From positions 82,778,469 through 82,842,468 of the forward strand of contig NC_081185.1 of NCBI RefSeq assembly GCF_029867415.1: a stretch of 64,000 bases of DNA. The letters run 5' to 3'. Source of the stretch: Vicia villosa. Taxonomy: Eukaryota; Streptophyta; Magnoliopsida; Fabales; Fabaceae. Positions within the stretch are counted from its first letter, which is position 1. Each line of letters opens with the position of its first letter. A program made the translations under genes and the position numbers. The notes beneath the pieces were generated by a model. The model had not been told where the DNA came from, made no database searches, and worked only from the letters and a program-made list of their open reading frames with translations. Of this stretch, positions 33,238-46,140 are shown piece by piece.

Positions 33238-36200
33238 ATTAACTATTGATAAACCCATTGAATGCAATAACCCTATGCCCTCTCCCAACTTTGAGTTTCC
33301 TGTGTTCGAAGCCGAAGAAGAGGAAGAAGAGAAGATCCCGGACGAGATTTCTCGATTACTTAAGCACGAGGAAAGAGCCATTCTGCCTCACAAAGAGCCT
33401 TTAGAAAAGATTAACTTGGGTTCTGAAGAAGACAAAAAAGAAGTGACCATTGGATCGCTGCTTGATACTGATGTCAAGAGTAAATTGACAGACCTTCTCA
33501 AAGAATATGTTGACGTGTTTGCCTGGTCCTACCAAGACATGCCTGGGTTGGATACCAATATTGTTCAGCATTATTTGCCATTGAAGCCAGAATGTCCGCC
33601 GGTTAAGCAGAAATTGCGAAGGACTCACCCTGATATGGCTAACAAGATCAAAGTAGAAGTTCAAAAGCAACTCGACGCAGGTTTTCTTGTCACCTCCGAG
33701 TATCCTCAATGGTTGGCCAACATAGTGCCAGTTCCGAAGAAAGATGGCAAAGTCAGAATGTGTGTTGACTACCGTGACTTGAACAAGGCCAGTCCAAAAG
33801 ATGACTTTCCATTACCACATATCGACATGCTGGTTGATAACACCGCTAAGTTCAACGTCTTTTCCTTCATGGACGGGTTCTCCGGTTATAATCAGATCAA
33901 GATGGCTCCTGAAGACATGGAGAAGACATCTTTCATCACCCCATGGGGTACCTTTTGCTACAAAGTGATGCCATTTGGATTAAAAAATGCAGGCGCAACT
34001 TACCAAAGAGCAATGACTACTCTCTTTCATGACATGATGCATAAAGAAATAGAAGTTTATGTGGACGACATGATAGCCAAGTCCAGCACAGAAGAAGAAC
34101 ATATTGAATACCTTTTGAAGTTGTTTCAACGATTAAGGAAATATCAGCTTCGCTTGAATCCTAACAAATGTACTTTTGGGGTTAGATCTGGAAAACTCTT
34201 GGGTTTCATTGTCAGCCAAAGAGGTATTGAAGTAGATCCCGACAAAGTCAGAGCTATTCAAGAGATGCCTGCACCAAAAACTGAAAAACAAGTAAGAGGA
34301 TTTCTCGGACGATTGAACTATATCTCCAGATTTATCTCTCAAATGACTGCTACTTGTGGGCCAATTTTCAAGCTTCTCCGCAAAGATCAAGGGGTTGTAT
34401 GGACTGAAGATTGCCAGAAAGCGTTCGACAGTATCAAAGAGTACCTGTTAGAACCACCAATATTGATTCCTCCAGTTGAAGGAAGACCATTAATCATGTA
34501 CCTTACTGTGTTAGAAGAATCCATGGGTTGTATGCTTGGACAACAAGATGAAACCGGTAAGAAGGAGCATGCCATCTATTACTTGAGTAAGAAATTCACA
34601 GACTGTGAGTCTCGTTACTCCATGCTCGAAAAAACATGTTGTGCTTTGGCTTGGGCTTCAAAACGTCTCCGCCAATACATGATCAACAATACTACTTGGT
34701 TAATCTCCAAAATGGATCCGATCAAATATGTCTTTGAAAAGCCTGCCTTAACAGGAAGGATTGCCCGATGGCAAATGCTGTTATCTGAGTATGACATTGA
34801 GTACCGTGCTCAAAAAGCGGTCAAAGGAAGCATTCTCGCCGATCATTTGGCGCATCAACCAATTAATGAATATCAATCTCTCAAACTTGACTTTCCTGAT
34901 GAAGATGTCTTGTACTTGAAGATGAAAGATTGTGACGAACCGTTACCTAAAGAAGGTCTTGAACCCGGATCAAGATGGGGCCTAATTTTTGATGGAGCAG
35001 TAAACGCTTTTGGCAATGGAATTGGGGCAATCATCATCACTCCCAAGGGTACACATATCCCATTCTCCGCGAGATTGCTATTTGAGTGCACCAACAACAT
35101 CGCAGAATATGAAGCTTGTATCATGGGTCTCGAAGAAGCCATTGACTTAAGGATCAAGATCCTAGACATATATGGAGATTCAGCCCTCGTGATCAACCAA
35201 ATCAAAGACAAGTGGGAAACTTACCACCCTGGCTTGATTCCTTACACAGATTATGCAAGACGTCTGTTGACTTTCTTCAACAAGGTTGGATTGCATCATG
35301 TACCTCGAGATCAGAATCGAATGGCAGACGCCTTGGCTACTCTATCTTCCATGTTCAAAGTCAATCACTGGAATGATGTGCCTACAGTCAGAATTACGCG
35401 CCTTGAAAGGCCCGCCTATGTGTTTGCAACTGAAGCAGTCATCGATGATAAACCGTGGTTCCACGACATCAAACGCTTCCTTCAAACTCAAGAGTACCCG
35501 CTTGGGGCATCAAACAAAGACAAGAAAACTCTAAGGAGACTTTCTGGCAGTTTCTTCCTGAACGGAGATGTGCTATACAAAAGAAACTTCGATATGGTTT
35601 TGCTCAGATGCGTAGACAGACACGAAGCAGACATGTTAATGCATGAAGTGCATGAAGGGTCCTTTGGAACTCATTCAAACGGGCATGCGATGTCCAAAAA
35701 GATCTTAAGAGCAGGATACTATTGGTTGACAATGGAATCTGACTGTTATAAACACGTGAAGAGATGTCACAAGTGCCAGATCTACGCAGATAAGATCCAT
35801 GTGCCACCGACTCTACTCAACGTTCTCTCATCTCCATGGCCTTTTTCCATGTGGGGTATCGACATGATTGGAATGATCGAACCAAAAGCTTCAAACGGTC
35901 ATCGTTTCATCTTGGTAGCAATTGATTACTTCACCAAATGGGTCGAAGCAGCATCTCATGCCAATGTTACAAGACAAGTGGTTGTGAGGTTTATCAAGAA
36001 TAACATCATTTGCCGATATGGTATTCCCAGCAAGATCATTACTGACAATGGTTCAAACTTGAACAACAAGATGATGAAAGAATTGTGTGAGGAATTCAAG
36101 ATTGAGCATCATAACTCTTCTCCTTACAGACCAAAAATGAACGGCGCCGTTGAAGCCGCTAACAAGAACATTAAGAAGATCGTCCAGAAAATGGTCGTCA

Positions 36201-36703
36201 CTTACAAAGACTGGCATGAAATGCTACCATTTGCTTTACATGGGTACCGTACTTCAGTGCGTACTTCAACAGGGGCAACTCCCTTTTCTCTAGTATACGG
36301 CATGGAAGCTGTGCTCCCCGTAGAAGTTGAAATACCATCAATGAGAGTCCTCATGGAGACTAAGTTATCAGAGGCTGAATGGTGTCAAAGCAGATATGAT
36401 CAGTTGAACTTAATCGAAGAAAAACGTATGACTGCTCTATGCCATGGACAGTTATACCAAGCAAGGATGAAACAAGCCTTCAACAAAAAGGTTCGACCTC
36501 GTGAATTTCGAGAAGGCGACCTCGTGCTTAAAAAGATCTTGTCTTTTCAACCGGATTCTAGGGGCAAATGGTCTCCTAATTACGAAGGCCCGTATGTTGT
36601 CAAAAGAACATTTTCTGGCGGCGCCATGACTCTTGCAACCATGGATGGTGATGAACTCCCATATCCTGTGAATGCTGATGCAGTCAAGAAATACTTTGTC
36701 TAA
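33238..36703 (+). CDS. pol: Ogre Pol: reverse transcriptase, two RNase H domains, integrase
   Basis: The frame is open for 1157 codons from the ATG at 33230, but the ATG straddles the predicted acceptor, so the true exon starts at 33238 and continues gag-pro. By residue counted from 33230: RT about 130-310 with FMDGFSGYNQI and YVDDMIAKS near 277; a Ty3-type RNase H about 420-540 (YLSKKFTDCESRYSMLEK); a second, archaeal-type RNase H about 585-715 (GLIFDGAVNAFGNGIGAII, NNIAEYEACIMGL), the Tat-lineage hallmark; integrase zinc finger about 805-850 (HEVHEGSFGTHS, CHKCQ). The integrase core has Asp in WGIDMIG near 877, TDNGSN near 939 and Glu in NGAVEAANK 35 residues later, a proper D-D35-E. It copies and inserts the element. 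No stop or frameshift is present. Confidence 0.96.
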
Positions 36704-37781
36704 AAAATACAAAAGAACAGCTCGGTAAGTTGAAAACCCGCAAAGGGCGACTTAGGCAAAAATGAGCGTCTCGGTGGACTGAAAACCTGAAAGGGCGGTC
36801 CAGGCAAAAATTAGAGACAATAAACAGAAAAAAATTCATCCTGGTAGATTGAAAACCTGAAAGGGCAATCTAGGCAAAAATTAGAGATTTATGACAAAGT
36901 AACTGCATCAGTCCGTACTTCGTCACCTGAAGAGTCTGTACCTCATCAAAGGATCTTCAATCAAATCATCGCCAATCTGAAGCGACAAGCACAGTTGGAA
37001 CTCAAAGTTATTAGAGGGAATAGTGGTTATTGCTTTCAATGTAGCCTTTTCCGCATAATTACCATTTCCAACTTTTGTAAATACTCCATGGAATCACGCC
37101 TTTAGCTGATTACCATCCTATTAAATAAATTTGAGCCTTGTGCCCTTTGTTTGCAATCTCTAATTTCTTTCAGCTTGCAAAATGACGCTTTAACTGTGTT
37201 ATTCGTTTTTGAAAAGAAAAAAAGTTTTAAATGAATTTACTTCACTTTTCTTTTTCAAAATAAAAGCGAAATTTTCCTTTGAGTTGTGAATAACGGAAGG
37301 AACATCAGCAGTTGTCTCCGTAGGATGAACAAAAAGGATTCTCCCTGAAAAATTGTTGAGACAACGGTATTCTTGTCCCATAAAAGAATTCTTGAAGCAA
37401 TTACCCCTCGAGGTAAAGAAGCTCTTCTATCCCCAGTGAAGAAGCTCTTCTATCCCCAGTGAAGAAGGTCTTTATCCCTAGTGACGAAGATTTCCAATCT
37501 CCAGTGAAGAAGCTCTTCCATCTAAGAAAAGATGCTTATCTTCCCCAGAGAAGTCTAAAGCACGCCGCACCATCACCCGTGTTATCTACACCGTGTTGAA
37601 GAACATTTGCCAAATATCTGGTTGTATTGCGACGTCGGTCCCTCTCCAGTATATACTTCTTTGTCTGTCAGTATCACCAGCATGCATGCTACATTCATGA
37701 CATTCATCATTCATACATATTTGCATCATTTATGCATTCTTGCATTTCCCGATGTTCCCTTGTTCAGGATATATCTATCCT

Positions 37782-37866
37782 TAAGAAAAAAAAAAAGGAA
37801 GAAAAAAAAAAGAAGAAGAAGAAAAAAAAAAAGAAAAAAAAAAGGAAAAAAGAAAAGAAACAAATA
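37782..37866 (+). repeat. purine-only A/G tract
   Basis: About 85 bases of almost only A and G, giving lysine-rich spurious frames in two phases. It lies in the Ogre 3' region, well upstream of the true polypurine tract. Confidence 0.85.
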
Positions 37867-38214
37867 TGGGCGTGTCATCTCTCCAAGTAGGTTGTCACCC
37901 ATAAGCAGAAAAGAACATCTTCTTTCTCCAGTTCCCCACTGAGATCATTCCTCGTGGAAGAAGGTTGCTTTAGTTTCTCCTCTCAGAACAAAGGAGGAAA
38001 TCCCCAGTTGAGTTCATTCCTCATGGGTACAAAGTCTTGTTTGACTGTTTCTTTCCAATTCATTCTTGATTAGAACCCTGTCTTTACCAGAGATTCAAAT
38101 TCCGGTTCCTCAAACAGAGTCGTGAAAAACAGACAATAAGCAATAGCCTCGTCATCAGAGCAGCTTATGTCTCTTTCAAAATCTTTTTCCTCTCTAGGAA
38201 ATCAATCATGAAGA

Positions 38215-38550
38215 CCACTTGACAATCAGGGTCTTATTACTGTTCACAAGGCTGAATAACCAGTAATTTCCCTAACAAAGTCTCCAGAATCATTTTATCA
38301 CTTGGCTGATAATTGATCATGTCTTCAAAACCACTATCACAAGGCTGGTAGTCGATAATCCTTTTGTTCTGGTTATATTATTCAACATGTCTATCACAAG
38401 GCTGATAGTCGGTAATATTAACCGAACCTTTGAAACTCTTTTTACCATGACAAGTCTATCACCATGCTGATAGTCGGTAACACAGTTTCACGCCTTTCAT
38501 CTTCGCATTATTAAACAAGTCTATCCCCATGCTGATAGTCGATAATGTCG
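38215..38550. repeat. CACAAGGCTGATAGTCGGTA repeat units
   Basis: About five spaced units with cores such as TATCACAAGGCTGATAGTC and TATCACCATGCTGATAGTC, spaced by 40-70 bases. They are related to the CCACAAGGCTGGCT units inside the LTR. Confidence 0.7.
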
Positions 38551-38812
38551 ATAGGTAAGCTATCATTCCCAGGTGAAGCATACACTTGCTTTCCCGATAA
38601 AACGGATTCTCTTCCTAAAACGGATTGAGACATCCTTCCCAATCTCTTTTCCCCAGCGGAGTCAGTCCTTGATATCCCTCGGTAAAGATATCCTTGCATC
38701 ATTCGCAATTTTGGTATCTTAGGTCCAAAATTTGCGTCTTCTGATATTTAAGTCTCTTCCACCTTATCAAAATAAAGATTTTCAATCTTCATGTCTCAGG
38801 TTGAAGAAACTT

Positions 38813-38822
38813 AAATAGGGGC
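38813..38822 (+). other. Ogre polypurine tract
   Basis: AATAGGGGCA lies three bases before the TG of the right LTR, the expected place for second-strand priming. The outer element has a similar AGGGGCAGC in the same relation to its 3' LTR. Confidence 0.8.
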
Positions 38823-38825
38823 ATC

Positions 38826-41800
38826 TGTCATACCCCAATTTTTGACCTAAGATACCACCTCATATCATTTACATATGCATCATTTGCATCTCTAACAAAT
38901 TGCATAGCTTGTGTTTGTTACTTGTGGCTCAGTAGGATTTAATTAGGAAATCACTCATTAGTACAAGTAACAATCAATTAGGGTTTTGTTCTCCCTTCAT
39001 CTCAAATGAATCATCTTCATCAATAATCAACATTTGGTCCTCAGAGATTCATTTCAACAAGCTCAACAACTTTGAATCGACTGAATTAGGGTTTTGACTG
39101 AAGACAGCACACTCCTGACTTTTGCTCAGAATTTGACCTAATGACTTGGGACATGACCTCAAGGCCCAAGTGAATCATTTTGACCTAATCCATTGGCTCA
39201 GAACATCTCCTACACAAAGATTGATCAGACAAATCCCCAGAATTAGGGTTTTGAACTATCAGGGACTGAAATCAGGGATCACATTTGGGAAACCCTAAAA
39301 ATCCCCAGGAAGTCAATCAAAGGTTTCAATCATCCTCAAATAATCCCTATGACAATATACAATGGAAATTGTATCTTAATTCAAGACCTACAGTCATCAA
39401 TTTCATCTGGTCGACAATTAGGGTTTTTGACCTAATTCACTGAACAACTGACTTTTTAATCAGGACATGGTGCCACAACTCAAATCATGATTCAATATCC
39501 TCTAATACCTCAATATGATCCATTCATTTGATGAGGATATCTTGTTTCATTTGAAATCTCCAGAAACGCGATTCGTCTGAAAAAGTCAACTGTACAAGAT
39601 CACCATTGACTTTTGGGGAATTTTGGTCAACCATGACTTTTGAAGTTTTGAATCATCAATATATGATATGAGAAGTCATTTGATCAAGAAAAATCAAGAA
39701 AATCAATCAAGAATCAAAAGTCAAAAGTTTGGAAGGGAATTTCTCAAAATTTCACCTACAAACTGAAAAAAACTTCCAACATGAAAGTTGTAGATTTTGA
39801 TCCAATAAACAACTTTGACACATATAAATTTTTTCCATAAGATCAACCATTTAAGAGATATGGAGCTTCAAAGTTGGCATCTTTGGAAAATTTCACTTGA
39901 AACTTCATTTTTCTCAAAGTTCATGGATCTTTTTCACCCATTTCCTTAAGGGTCTTGAAGAAACTTTCAACTAGGCTTTTGAAGTGTGTAACATGGGCTT
40001 TCCAAAACATCCAAGAAATCAAAATTTCATCAAAGTTTGATATGGTTTCAAGAGGTAAACATATGGCTCCATGACCATAATTTTCGAGTCATGCATGCAA
40101 ATTTACAAGTCATTCTTTTTGCTTGCTTTCTTCTAGAAGCCATGACCTCACAAAATGCATAAATATAACTCACATGTTCTGATGAGTCATGGATTTGAGA
40201 AGATAAAATCTTGGATATTCAATCATTAGCAAAGAAGAATATTCCATTTTTGCATTTATGACAAAAGATGCTATCTTACCTCTTAAGCCAAGTTGCAAAC
40301 CATCCAAGCCACTTGCTTGCCCTTCAATTCAGAACTCATTGCCTATAAATAGAGGTTTCTATTTCACTTAAGACTCACACCAAAGCATTGAAAAACTTGC
40401 TTTCTCACTTCTTACTTATTTGCAAGTTCTTTCCATTTTTCAAAGAAGTTAGAACTCCAACTTTCAAATCTTAAAAGTTCTAACTATTGGTGTCATCCAA
40501 AAATATTCTAAACATTATTTTGAAGTTGTTTGAACCATTAAACCATCACAAAACTATCCAAAAGTCAGTTTCATCACAAAAACTCCATGAGTGCACAAAT
40601 TGAGCCTTAAACCTCCAATTCTCGATTTACTCGTGTATTTACCAAACTATCACTTCAAACATCTTCCATACATCAATTAGAAGTGATCCAAACATCTGGA
40701 ACGTTTCTGGATGTAGAGAAACACCATGGCCGTTTTCAGTTTGGAGCCAAAACAGGTGGAGGTCTGTAGAATGATTCAAGAGGTTTCAAGCAGGTTTAAA
40801 AGCATCAACATGATCCTTGAACGTTCCTGAAGCTATTCCAATCAATCCCAAGCCTTGAAGGGCCCAGAATCGAGCCCCATAGCACACGGTTTGTCAAGAA
40901 CAAAACCAAGTTCTAATTCATACTTGCACGCACTTTAAACTTAATTTGATTACATATTATTGTTGTCTATATGCTCTGATCATTTCTGGAGTTTTAATTG
41001 GATTTTAATGGTTGTTTGCAAGATATGCCATTTTAGGGTTCTTGAAGCTCAAAAGAGGGGTCTTCGTTTTAGGCGAAATTTCAGGAAATTAATGGTTCCA
41101 TTGGGTTCGTGAGATCCATACGAGCTCAACCATGTCTTCATAATCAATTTCCATTGCTTGTGTCACGTTTTGCTATGTGCAGGGGCTATGGCTACGGATA
41201 AAATCCGTAGCTAAATGTTTTAGCTACACTTGCAGGGTTCTAGCTACGGAGAGAGGAAGAAGATGAAGAGGTGGCAGCTCCTCATTGGAGGCCTTGCGCG
41301 CGTTTGGATTTGAAATTCTGACCATTCTGGTGTTTCTCAGTCCACGCGCCTATGATGCTCTCTCAACCATCAGCCATCAGATCTCATTTAAACTCGCATC
41401 CAACGTTCAGAAACACGCAAGCTCTCCATAGACCATCAACTTTACCACACAGGATCATATATTAATATTTTCTTAATTAATTTGTTTTTCCTTTGCATAA
41501 TTAATTAAAAATACTTTCAAAAATCCAAAAATCATTTTAATTTCACTTTTAGGTTGATAAAATATTTAATTAATTTTTGACATGAAAATATTTTATTTTT
41601 CTTCATAATTAATTTATTTTGTTAATTAATTAGTAATTGTGTGAATATTTACTATTAATTAATATCAACCAATCAAAAACTCCAAAAAATATTTTCTTTT
41701 TATATTTAGGTTTATACTTGTATAATCTAATTTGTGACATAAAAAAGAATTATTTTTCTTGTTAAGTTTAATTATTTGTATAATTATTTGTTTAATTATC

Positions 41801-44391
41801 TTATTAATTAACTTAATTCCATTCAAAAAAAACACAAAAAATATCTTCTCTTAGATTATTTTCTTTTGAATTTGATATCATCATATAACCTTCGTGTAAT
41901 TTGAATTTTCATGTTCTGATTTTATTACTGTTGCAGATCACTTGAATAATTACAATTCATTTAAGGTTTCGAGATCTGTTTCTTTGTCGTCTTCTGGGCT
42001 TTGTCTGTTTTTCTGTTTTCCATTTGCTACAGAGGATGATCATGAAATAATTTATTGAAGATCAAGGTAACACCTCAAGCTCAGAAATCCAATTTTCTCA
42101 TCCTTCGAGGTAAGCCTAAAACTCAATCAACTGTTTTCACAACAGTAATCACAATTCTTTTCAAAGACAATAAACCATTTCTTTTTGAAACTATTGATTA
42201 AATCTTTTTTAATTGATCAATTGATTTTCAAAACGATGTGGGGCCTCTCGAATATTAGAGAGTATAAGTCCCTTTTCTTTTTCTTTGTACAGTTTTTTTT
42301 AAACAGAAAACTTTTTCCGAAACTTCAAAACAGTTTTTTTAACAACAAATCACACATCTTTTTCAAACCATCCACCCTGTTTTATGAAAATAAAACAGGG
42401 GCCTCTCGAATATTAGAGAGTATAAGACCCACTCTTTTTTTTCCTTTTACAGTTTTTCTTTGTACAGAAAACTTTTTCAAAACAATACTTTTCAAACTGT
42501 TTTTCAAAACAATAAATCTCACATCTTTTTTTCAAAACCACCCACCCTGTTTTATGAAAATAAAACAGGGGCCTCTCGAATATTAGAGAGTGTAAGTCCC
42601 ATTTCTTTGCTTTTTGTACAGTTTTTCTTCAAACAGAATAAACTTTTCAAACAAATCTTCAAACAGTTTTTCAAAAGCGAAACCTCGCGTCTGTAAATAA
42701 ACAATCAACGATGTTTTGTAAATACCACGGGCCTCCACGTAGGTATAAGTCCCAAGCCCTTTTGTAGATACCCATTCCTGTACATGAAATTAGGTATTTC
42801 ATTGTACACACACATTTTTGTACATATCTTAATTTGTTTTTTAACTTTGAATAACAAACCAAAAATGAAGGTTTCTTTAAATCTTCCCAAAAATATACCA
42901 TGGGCCTCCATGTAGGTATAAGTCCCAAGCCCTTTTGTAAAAACCTGTTTACATAGCTTTGAATAAACTCAAGTGGACCTCTCCCCGAGTGTGAGTCCCG
43001 AGCCCCTGTGTATACAAATGGATCATGCTTACAGGTATATTTCCTTCATAAACTCCATTATATACACACACTTTGTCATATATATATAATTGTTCATACC
43101 TGTTCATGTTTGTTCATACTTGTTCATGTTTGTTCATATGTGTGATATGTGTGCTTGTTCAACTTAGTATAACACTAGGTTCCCCATAGCCTCCTATTGG
43201 GCTTCGTGCAAAGAATCTCCACTAGTTTAGGTTAGGACATAGAGTATGGTTTCCCGGTGAAATCGCTCTAAGAGCTCAGACCAACTATACCATGCCTCCC
43301 CTTGGCCTTTGTACAAACGAGTGACCCTCCCATAGCCTCCTCTTGGGCTTACAATGCAAGGACCCTGGATTGTCCCTCCCATAGCCTCCTCTTGGGCTTA
43401 CAATGCAAGGACCCTCGGATAGCCTCCTCTTGGGCTTCGTACAAGGACCCACGGGCTTCTTATAAGCATCCCCAATATCCAAATCAAATACCCTAGGAGA
43501 TTAGACATTTTTCATCTCTATACTAGGAGTATCTCTTATATATCATCACAAACAATCAATCAATCAAACTTTTTTGCCACAAGGCTGGCTAATCAATCAA
43601 ATTTCTTTTTGCCACAAGGCTGGCTAATCAATCAAACCGTTTTGCCACCATACTGGCTGATTAATCAAAGTTTTTGTCACAAGGCTGACTTCATTGAAAC
43701 TTTTGCCACGAGGCTGGCTGATTAATCAAAACTTTTTGTCACAAGGCTGACTTCATTAAAAGTTTTTGCCACAAGGCTGGTTAAACAAACAAAAATCAAA
43801 TGGATGTATGTGATGATATAGATTAGATACATCTAGCATTTAGACGACATTTGTCTATTTTCCTTTGCTTCCACTAGCATAAGTGGGAACTACGATTGCT
43901 CTGACTTTCTCAACATCCCTTTGAGAATACGTAGGCACAAGGTCGATCCTTGGCGAGCAAAACAAAACAAAAAAAAAACCATTCAAACCTTAGCACCCGT
44001 AGACCCCGAGCTACAGATGCTCTGATTCCCTCTAGGGGATATGTATGCAGAGGATCGCGATGATCTTTGCGAGCATAATCAAACAAACACCTTAGGTCCC
44101 ACCTATTCCACAAGAACCTCCACCATAACATGGAATGAAAAACAAAGCAAAGAAACCTATAGAGTACTATAGATACGTTGGGTGCTAATACCTTCCCTTC
44201 GTATAACCAACCCTCTTACCCAAGATCTCTCCCCCCCACTTTTTAGGTTATTGCAGCTTTTTTCCTTTTCCTACTTTGGAAACAATAAAAAGTTTGGTCC
44301 GTACAAAAGAAAAATCATTTTTTGAGCACTCGAGCCCAAAGAAGGCATCAGGTGTCTCATCACAAAAAACAAACGATTTTTCCCCGCGACA
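38826..44391 (+). repeat. Ogre 3' LTR
   Basis: It matches 10338-15964 almost base for base. Differences seen include a 10-base deletion near 39528, a deletion of about 57 bases near 39730 between two short AAAGTTTG/ACTTTGGAAGG repeats, and about ten substitutions. It contains the same TATA box, tandem arrays and hairpin block. Confidence 0.95.
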
Positions 44392-44396
44392 CGTGT
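44392..44396. repeat. target-site duplication CGTGT of Ogre (right copy)
   Basis: CGTGT follows the terminal GACA of the right LTR and matches 10333-10337. Confidence 0.93.
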
Positions 44397-45115
44397 CTAC
44401 ACCGTTCGTGATGATAGAATTAGATCTCTTGTCGTGTCAGCACCGTTCGTAGTAACTGAATTAGATCTTTGGAAATGATCGTGTCACCACCGTTCGTGGT
44501 AAAGGAATTAGATCTTCGAGCGTTGACCGTTACGGAAACGTCTGAGGTTACCGCTTTTAGATTTTGAAAGTTGATCGTTTAAGGAACCGTCTGAGGTATC
44601 GACTTAAATCTGAAAGTTGATCGTTTAAGGAACCGTCTGAGGTATCGACTTAAATCAGAAGGTAGATTGTTTAAGGAACCGTCCGAGGTATCGACTTAAA
44701 TCTGAGGGTAGATTGCTTAAGGAACCGTCTGAGGTATCGACTTTAAATCTGAAGGTAGATCATTTAAGCAACCGTCTGAGGTATCGACTTAGATCCGAAG
44801 GTAGATCATTAAGGAACCGTCCAAGGTATCGACTTAGATCCGAAGGTATATCATTAAGGAACCGTCCAAGGTATCGACTTAGATCCAAAGGTAGATCATT
44901 AAGGAACCGTCCAAGGTATCGACTTAGATCCGAAGGTATATCATTAAGGAACCGTCCAAGGTATCGACTTAGATCCAAAGGTAGATCATTAAGGAACCGT
45001 CCAAGGTATCGAGTTAGATCCAAAGGTAGATCATTAAGGAACCGTCCAAGGTATCGACTTAGATCCAAAGGTAGATCATTAAGGAACCGTCCAAGGTATC
45101 GACTTAGATATAAAA
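44392..45115. repeat. tandem array, about 45-bp unit, in outer element
   Basis: The first part is degenerate (CACCGTTCGTGGTAAAGGAA-type units). From about 44540 it becomes regular, with a unit of about 45 bases: AAGGAACCGTCCAAGGTATC, then GACTTAGATCCAAAGGTAGA and TCATT. There are roughly ten good copies. Because 45 is a multiple of 3, both strands show long open frames with a 15-residue period (44713-45123 plus, 44760-45068 minus). These are by-products of the repeat, not supported genes. Confidence 0.9.
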
Positions 45116-45849
45116 GGTTTTGAAGTTGTTTATTTGACTGCAGCAGTAAACTGAAAAAGGCAAAGTTAGTTTTTTTTTTGCCATGTCATGATGCATGTAA
45201 TGCGTTTATGTGACGGGATTCTCAAAATAAATGAGAACCTTGCATGTTATGTACGCATTTGTCGCGATGCATTTATGTATGAACATGTATGCAATTGTAT
45301 GAATATGTTTATGATTTATGACGTATGACTATGATTTATGTTATATGACACATCTTGATTGAGAAGGTGGATCTCCATGTCATTGTAATTTTGATGTTTG
45401 ATCTTATCTTGAAGATGCTCAGCTGGGGATTTATGATTTCTGCTTGGGGACGATCAGTAACTTGATGTACCCTGATTGGGGATTAGAGATATTAATACAC
45501 CATGTTGGAGAAGAGTAAAGTGTTGGAGAACCGGTAGTGTTGAAGATGTAAACTCTGTTGGGGAGTCATGTCTTTGTCGGGACGAGTATGTTTGAAGATA
45601 TCTTCTTGAGAATTGCTCTGTGGGGATATGATCTTGTGAAATCGGAGCTGTGGGAAGGCATGGATGCCTTGAACATTGCCCCCAGTATTATAGTAACTAC
45701 CATTCCTGGATTTGATTAGGACACACCACTGAGTATTGATCAAGATGTCTGACTGAACTTGCATAGATTTGCCCCTGCTAGTAGGAACTTTAGAAAGATT
45801 CGCCTCGCGAGGACTTTATGAGGTGTGCACTATGGGCGACATGCCCCTA

Positions 45850-46140
45850 GTACTTAGTATGATGCCCCTGACTGTTTCGGAGTCCTTGAGAGATTCTCGG
45901 AATCTTGACTTGATTGCCCCAGATTGATCGGGAAGTAGTTTGAAATCCACTTGGGATGTATGCCTTCGACTTTTTGGCATTTGAGAGATTCTTTGAATCT
46001 TGACTTGATTGCCCCAGATTGATCGGGAAGTAGTTTGAAATTCACTTGGGATGTATGCCTTCGACTTTTTGGCATTTGAGAGATTCTTTGAATCTTGACT
46101 TGATTGCCCCAGATTGATTGGGCAAAGCGTGCCATGCCCC
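45850..46140. repeat. tandem repeat, about 98-bp unit, three copies
   Basis: The phrase GATTGCCCCAGATTGATCGG, then GAAGTAGTTTGAAAT and CTTCGACTTTTTGGCATTTG, is repeated at about 45911, 46009 and 46107, with the third copy cut short. No coding role is seen. Confidence 0.85.

Larger units (their letters stand above)
36704..38812 (+). other. Ogre 3' untranslated region, repeat-rich
   Basis: There is no gene. In order: three units with GAAAACCTGAAAGGGC, then CTAGGCAAAAAT or close variants (36730-36890); a block of CCCCAGTGAAGAAGCTCTTC units (37425-37530); a purine-only run of about 85 bases (37782-37866); and CACAAGGCTGATAGTCGGTA units (38215-38550). The outer element has a matching GACTTAGGCAAAAAT motif (reverse strand near 46820-46850), showing relationship. 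Confidence 0.8.
10338..44391 (+). mobile_element. Ogre-type Ty3/gypsy (Tat lineage) retrotransposon, nearly complete
   Basis: It has LTRs of 5.63 and 5.57 kb starting TGTCATACC and ending GCGACA, a 5-bp TSD CGTGT, a primer binding site at 15971-15988 and a polypurine tract at 38813-38822. The order is LTR, ORF1 (16785-18308), gag-pro (18635-22650), intron, pol (33238-36703), long 3' untranslated region, LTR. An extra ORF upstream of gag, an intron between protease and RT, a second archaeal-type RNase H and very long LTRs are the known hallmarks of Ogre. Without CACTA-2 (10,225 bp plus 3) the element is about 23.8 kb. ORF1 and pol are open; gag-pro has one in-frame TGA. Confidence 0.95.

Noticed and set aside
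37607..37942. Lysine-rich frames of 111 and 87 codons
   Set aside because: They derive from the purine-only tract in the Ogre 3' region.
44392..44560. Possible tRNA or small RNA gene in ACCGTTCGTGG-type sequence
   Set aside because: GTTCG phrases recur as part of a tandem array; no cloverleaf could be drawn.
44713..45123. 136-codon plus-strand and 102-codon minus-strand frames with 15-residue period
   Set aside because: They are the product of a 45-bp tandem array, with no start context, no known family and no conservation outside the array.
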